In this document: one piece after another, positions 60,896 to 64,000 of the stretch
Layout of the letters: each line of letters begins with the position of its first letter
Position numbering within the stretch: position 1 is the first letter of the stretch
Source: SM1-73 sp964588305
GTDB taxonomy: Bacteria > Zixibacteria > MSB-5A5 > SM1-73
NCBI GenBank assembly: GCA_964588305.1
Contig: CAZPOP010000006.1
Location: forward strand, 1 to 64,000
Reading direction: 5' to 3'
Length of the DNA stretch: 64,000 nucleotides
Made by a program: the position numbers and the translations under genes
The notes under the pieces: generated by a model
Seen by the model: the letters and a program-made list of their open reading frames with translations, nothing else
Database searches by the model: none
What the model was told of the DNA's origin: nothing

Positions 60896-61930
60896 TCACT
60901 TTCGACATCCTTCGATGATGCAAAAGGATGATGGAGTGGGTATGATTTTCGATAACTCAAAGCCTGCCGCCTCGAAAAGCGAACGAAATTCAGATTCGGT
61001 ACGTTCTTTGCCGCCCGGAGCTGTAACCAGCATATGTAAATCAAAGAGCTTAAGGATATTTGGTGTATTGCCCGGTTCAATCACTCCCTCCACTACAAGT
61101 ACACGACCATCTTCTGTCATGGCCCTGCAGCAGTTCTTCAAGATTTTGATCGAGAGTTCATCATTCCAATCATGAATGATCTGCTTGAGTATATAGGCAT
61201 CTCCGCCAGCGGGAACCTCTTCAAAGAAATCTCCAGATGAAATTTCACATCGTCCACTTAATTCGACATCCAACTTGTTGATTGAACTAACCACATGCGG
61301 CAGGTCGAACAAGATGCCAGTGACCGTGGGATTTGCTTTCAGGATTGCAGTGAGAAGGCTTCCATGCCCGCCCCCTACGTCCACTATCTTCCGGAAAGGT
61401 GAGAAATTATAGCTTCCGGCGATAGCGGGATTATGGGCTTGAGAAACACTGGTCATACACTCGTTGAAGATTTTAGCAAGATCAGGAAGCTTCTCCAGAT
61501 ATTCTGAGTAACCCATCCCGAATATGTGATCAAATGCAGCCTCTCCTGTTTTCACAGAGTGCAAGAGATTGCCCCAGGGGTCCCACCAGGATTTGTCACC
61601 AAGCAACAATACATATGGACGCAAGGACATTGGCACATCGCTCTGCAGCGCCGAGGCCATCGGAGTGAGTTCAAAACTGCCATCGCCCTTCTCAGAAAGA
61701 ATCTCCATGCCGGCCAGAGCACGCAGCAAACGATGAAGTGAGTTGCCGTGTACACCCGTGATACTGGCAAGTTCATCAACTTTCTTAGGGCCGTCCTTTA
61801 ACAGATCAGCAATGCCAAGTTTTGCAGCCACATAAATGGCTTGGGATTTCATAAATCCTATTGCAATTTCGAACAATTGCAGAGATGGTGGAACAGTGTT
61901 TTCTTTCATAATATCCTGTTGCTTTTTCAT
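60896..61930 (-). CDS. SAM-dependent O-methyltransferase (acetylserotonin/hydroxyneurosporene type)
   Basis: 344 residues from ATG 61930 (GAGGTGACA upstream); the frame continues to 61969. An N-terminal winged-helix dimerisation domain (about 15-95: ELASITGVHGNSLHRLLRAL) and a C-terminal methyltransferase domain (about 160-344) with VDVGGGHGSLL (motif I), LFDLPHVV and KQIIHDWND, the His catalytic base of plant-type small-molecule O-methyltransferases. Substrate unknown. It ends about 200 bp upstream of the beta-lactamase-family gene; the gap holds nothing clear. Confidence 0.87.
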   Translation of the reverse strand: MKKQQDIMKENTVPPSLQLFEIAIGFMKSQAIYVAAKLGIADLLKDGPKKVDELASITGVHGNSLHRLLRALAGMEILSEKGDGSFELTPMASALQSDVPMSLRPYVLLLGDKSWWDPWGNLLHSVKTGEAAFDHIFGMGYSEYLEKLPDLAKIFNECMTSVSQAHNPAIAGSYNFSPFRKIVDVGGGHGSLLTAILKANPTVTGILFDLPHVVSSINKLDVELSGRCEISSGDFFEEVPAGGDAYILKQIIHDWNDELSIKILKNCCRAMTEDGRVLVVEGVIEPGNTPNILKLFDLHMLVTAPGGKERTESEFRSLFEAAGFELSKIIPTPSSFCIIEGCRK

Positions 61931-62006
61931 TGTCACCTCGCATCTAATATCAGTCTGCAGGTCAACCATCCCGTAGGCTGGTTGACCATTTATTCTTAAG
62001 TCTTCA

Positions 62007-62735
62007 TCAATCCATATATCTGGCAGCGTTCACGTCTATAACCTCTCCGGAAACATAATCGTTTTCAAGCAGGTAGATAACGGTATGAGCTATCTCTTCC
62101 GGTTTGGCAATCCTTCCGAATGGTGTTTGTTTAGACAATCTTTCCTTCGTCTCTTTGGATATGAAGTCCGTTTCCACGGGTCCAGGAGCGACTGCGTTGA
62201 CGGTCACAAACGGCGCCAACTCGTTAGCCAGAGCAAAGGTCAGTCCAATCACGCCCGCTTTTGATGCCCCATAATGGCAACCAATGGTGCCCCCCATTTT
62301 CCCGGCGATTGAGGAGATATTGACTATCTTGCCCTTATTTCTCTTCAGCTCTGCCGCCGCAGCCTTGCAGCAATTGAAGACACCGGTCAAATTAACGTCA
62401 ATCATCTCTTTCCACTCTTCGATGCTGATGTTCTCTATGGCTGGCTTCGGCGTGGATATACCTGCGTTGTTCACCAATATGTCTATGGATCCAAGCCTTT
62501 CTTTTACCAAACTCATCATCCTCTCAACCTGACCAAAATCCCTGACGTCTGTCTGCACTCTCAGTGATTTCACGCCAATCTGGTCCAATTTCTTGACCGT
62601 CTCCTGAGCTTTCTTTTCGTCTTTGCGAAAACAGATGGCGACGTTTGCTCCTTTATTTGCCAACGCAAATGAGATTGCCCTGCCAATACCTCTATCTCCT
62701 CCAGTTACAATTGCATTCTTACCATTAAGCTCCAT
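62007..62735 (-). CDS. Short-chain dehydrogenase/reductase (FabG-like)
   Basis: 242 residues, classical SDR. NAD(P) motif TGGDRGIGRA (about 11-20), NNAG (about 90), catalytic Ser in NISSIAGKMGG and YGASK (about 156-160), and APGPVETDF. A 3-oxoacyl-ACP reductase or other alcohol dehydrogenase; the isolated position argues against a primary fatty-acid role. GAGGTCG precedes the ATG. It is 76 bp upstream of the O-methyltransferase gene on the same strand; the two could act on one small molecule. Confidence 0.88.
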   Translation of the reverse strand: MELNGKNAIVTGGDRGIGRAISFALANKGANVAICFRKDEKKAQETVKKLDQIGVKSLRVQTDVRDFGQVERMMSLVKERLGSIDILVNNAGISTPKPAIENISIEEWKEMIDVNLTGVFNCCKAAAAELKRNKGKIVNISSIAGKMGGTIGCHYGASKAGVIGLTFALANELAPFVTVNAVAPGPVETDFISKETKERLSKQTPFGRIAKPEEIAHTVIYLLENDYVSGEVIDVNAARYMD

Positions 62736-62860
62736 GTTTATCGACCTCTTCAGCTCTCATTTTTTATGGTTGGATAGCCTGTCGCCCCTGTCGTTTCACC
62801 TTCGGTGATTTCGCTTGGACTTTTGCATCCAGCCTGCTTTCACGGTTTTCCGTGATGGCT

Positions 62861-63412
62861 TCACTTCTTTCTGAAGTTAAGAACGTAATCTGTGACATAA
62901 CTATCATCATGTAAGAGCCTTTTTAAAGATTTTTCTTCAAAAGAAAAGTTTGCCTTTTCGATCTCCTTTTTAACCTCCTCCAATTCCAGATTCATTTCTT
63001 CATTATGATGCCTGGGGAATACTGATAAAAGCCCAGTATTTTTCAAAACCCTATAGCCCTCCTCATATATTCCTTTTCTTTCTTCCTTATCATGGTAATG
63101 CAAAACATCATAAAGTAGGACTGCGTGCAAACACTTATTTTTTAAGCCAGTTTTCAACTCTCCTTTTGTCTTTATTTTTCTTATATTTCCCAACCGTTCT
63201 GTCTTAGCCCTCTTTATCACCTCATCCAGTGCCTTTTTCTGTTTATCCTGTGCGTATACCAATCCCTCTTTTCCGACCACCTTTGCGGCAGGAATTGTAT
63301 AATGCCCATCTCCACAACCGAAGTCCAAGATCAGTTGACCTTTTCTAATACCTATCTCTTTCAAAAAAACCTGGCCATCATTTTCAATCCATCTTTCAAT
63401 GTCGCTTTTCAT
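62861..63412 (-). CDS. Class I SAM-dependent methyltransferase
   Basis: 183 residues. SAM motif I LILDFGCGDGHYTIPAAKVV (about 28-47), YAQDKQKKAL for the ribose, and VLLYDVLHYHDKEE for motif IV. The gene is fairly AT- and Lys-rich. Similar small proteins often occur beside NifX-like genes in anaerobes; here one lies 12 bp upstream. The substrate is unknown, though metal or organomercury chemistry has been suggested for relatives (uncertain). Confidence 0.82.
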   Translation of the reverse strand: MKSDIERWIENDGQVFLKEIGIRKGQLILDFGCGDGHYTIPAAKVVGKEGLVYAQDKQKKALDEVIKRAKTERLGNIRKIKTKGELKTGLKNKCLHAVLLYDVLHYHDKEERKGIYEEGYRVLKNTGLLSVFPRHHNEEMNLELEEVKKEIEKANFSFEEKSLKRLLHDDSYVTDYVLNFRKK

Positions 63413-63424
63413 TTGTCAAATCTA

Positions 63425-63817
63425 TCATTTTAAGATTAAATGTTTTCTATCTTCTCCTTCATTTTTCTCCGCGGTTATTTTTTCCATGTTTTGGTGAATG
63501 ATTCTGACGGCGTTCTCCAAGGTATCTGTTCTCACTATCACACATACAAATTTCTTCACCAACCTGGGGAGATTAGGTCCGAATCTCCTGCCTACAAGAA
63601 CGTCAACCCCCTGTAAAACAGAAGATGTTGTTTTTGCCTTCTGGGGATCTCCATGTTGTAGTGATTCATCGCCTTTAAATTTCACGTTCTCCCTTTTTTC
63701 GACGAACTCCTCTTTCTCTTCGAAAAACTTATAAACCTGAAAATAGTCGGCCATACCCACATGGTCATCATTCAGGTTAGTGCCATCGTCGGTTCCGAAA
63801 GCTATCAATAGTTCCAT
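63425..63817 (-). CDS. NifX/dinitrogenase iron-molybdenum cofactor family protein
   Basis: 130 residues. Pattern LLIAFGTDDGTNLNDDHVGM, YFQVYKF near the start, then GVDVLVGRRFGPNLPRLVKK and VCVIVRTDTLENAVRII, matching the NifX/NafY/MTH1175-like fold that binds metal clusters. No nif genes are near, so a role in nitrogen fixation is not implied. GGAGAAAGGCGCT before the ATG. It is likely cotranscribed with the methyltransferase downstream; a 6-bp-armed inverted repeat sits upstream (63841-63856). Confidence 0.8.
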   Translation of the reverse strand: MELLIAFGTDDGTNLNDDHVGMADYFQVYKFFEEKEEFVEKRENVKFKGDESLQHGDPQKAKTTSSVLQGVDVLVGRRFGPNLPRLVKKFVCVIVRTDTLENAVRIIHQNMEKITAEKNEGEDRKHLILK

Positions 63818-63840
63818 AGCGCCTTTCTCCTTTTCACGTT

Positions 63841-63856
63841 ATTGTTTACGAACAAT
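63841..63856. promoter_or_regulatory. Inverted repeat upstream of the NifX-like gene
   Basis: ATTGTTTACGAACAAT, arms of 6 bp around a 4-bp centre, 24 bp before the start codon. It may be an operator. The remaining bases to 64000 show no gene. Confidence 0.4.
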
Positions 63857-64000
63857 CAATATCTTGCCAACGTTCTATGTCGACCGTCCGGCAAACCATT
63901 TGGCTAAAATCAGGTGGTTGATAAATGCGACGTCGAGTCTGCAGAATCCGCAGGACAGGCTAGATCATGCTTTCGCTGCTTTCGCCTAACATGGCGGCGC

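Noticed and set aside
63425..63817. NifX-like gene as evidence of nitrogen fixation
   Set aside because: The fold is widespread in anaerobes without nitrogenase and no other nif gene is present in the window.

Overview
The window looks like a chromosome segment of an uncultured bacterium of the FCB group, most like candidate phylum Zixibacteria or a close relative. This is inferred from three protein types seen together: secreted proteins ending in type A T9SS sorting domains (452-2143 and 41834-42670), many secreted proteins ending in dockerin-like repeats of the GDxNxDGxVDVxDVxYLINYLF type, and IPTL-CTERM-like tails. Promoters are nevertheless canonical sigma70 (TTGACA, 16-18 bp, TATATT) and Shine-Dalgarno sites are clear, unlike Bacteroidota. 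TTG starts are common.

Layout. 1-2210: end of one secreted T9SS protein and a complete tandem paralogue, each followed by the same terminator. 2279-10248: a plus-strand housekeeping run of the Gram-positive ylm/divIVA/ileS/lspA type (yggS, yggT, divIVA, punA, ileS, a DksA-type zinc finger gene, lspA, rluD). 10249-18025: a secreted beta-helix/dockerin protein, a poorly conserved ORF among palindromic repeats, and minus-strand pdxA (carrying an in-frame palindromic insertion), cdd and deoB. 18600-21840: a promoter followed by a possible structured RNA, an Lnt-like membrane protein without a nitrilase domain, and two IPTL-CTERM-type surface proteins.

22100-27413: rex behind a perfect Rex operator, a small secreted protein, and a partner-switching set (STAS antagonist, HATPase kinase, 7TM-GAF-PP2C phosphatase). 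27475-34463: accessory genes (two Nudix hydrolases, an AT-rich protein with two RusA-like halves, a DUF3795 protein, a double 4Fe-4S protein, a methyltransferase, a 15-residue-repeat protein, an EamA transporter). 34667-37105: a DUF5916 outer-membrane protein. 37502-41810: a trehalose operon (otsA, otsB, DUF5752, treT).

41834-54454: a minus-strand block of large secreted proteins: a BNR-repeat protein split by an in-frame TAA, two paralogous dockerin proteins, a secreted peptidylarginine/agmatine deiminase with dockerin, and a gingipain-like C25 protease with dockerin. The C25 gene is preceded by a strongly structured leader whose 3' box resembles the B12 box of cobalamin riboswitches, and upstream of that lies an initiator tRNA-Met gene. 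55172-63817: mltG, ruvX, a D-cysteine desulfhydrase-like enzyme, an unknown helical protein, a beta-lactamase-family protein, two methyltransferases, a short-chain dehydrogenase and a NifX-like protein.

The most interesting signals are the structured leader before the C25 protease (54545-54770), the RusA-duplication protein (28246-29565), the palindromic insertion inside pdxA, the dockerin proteins without a visible scaffold, and the in-frame stop in the BNR protein. No CRISPR array, transposase or complete mobile element was seen.
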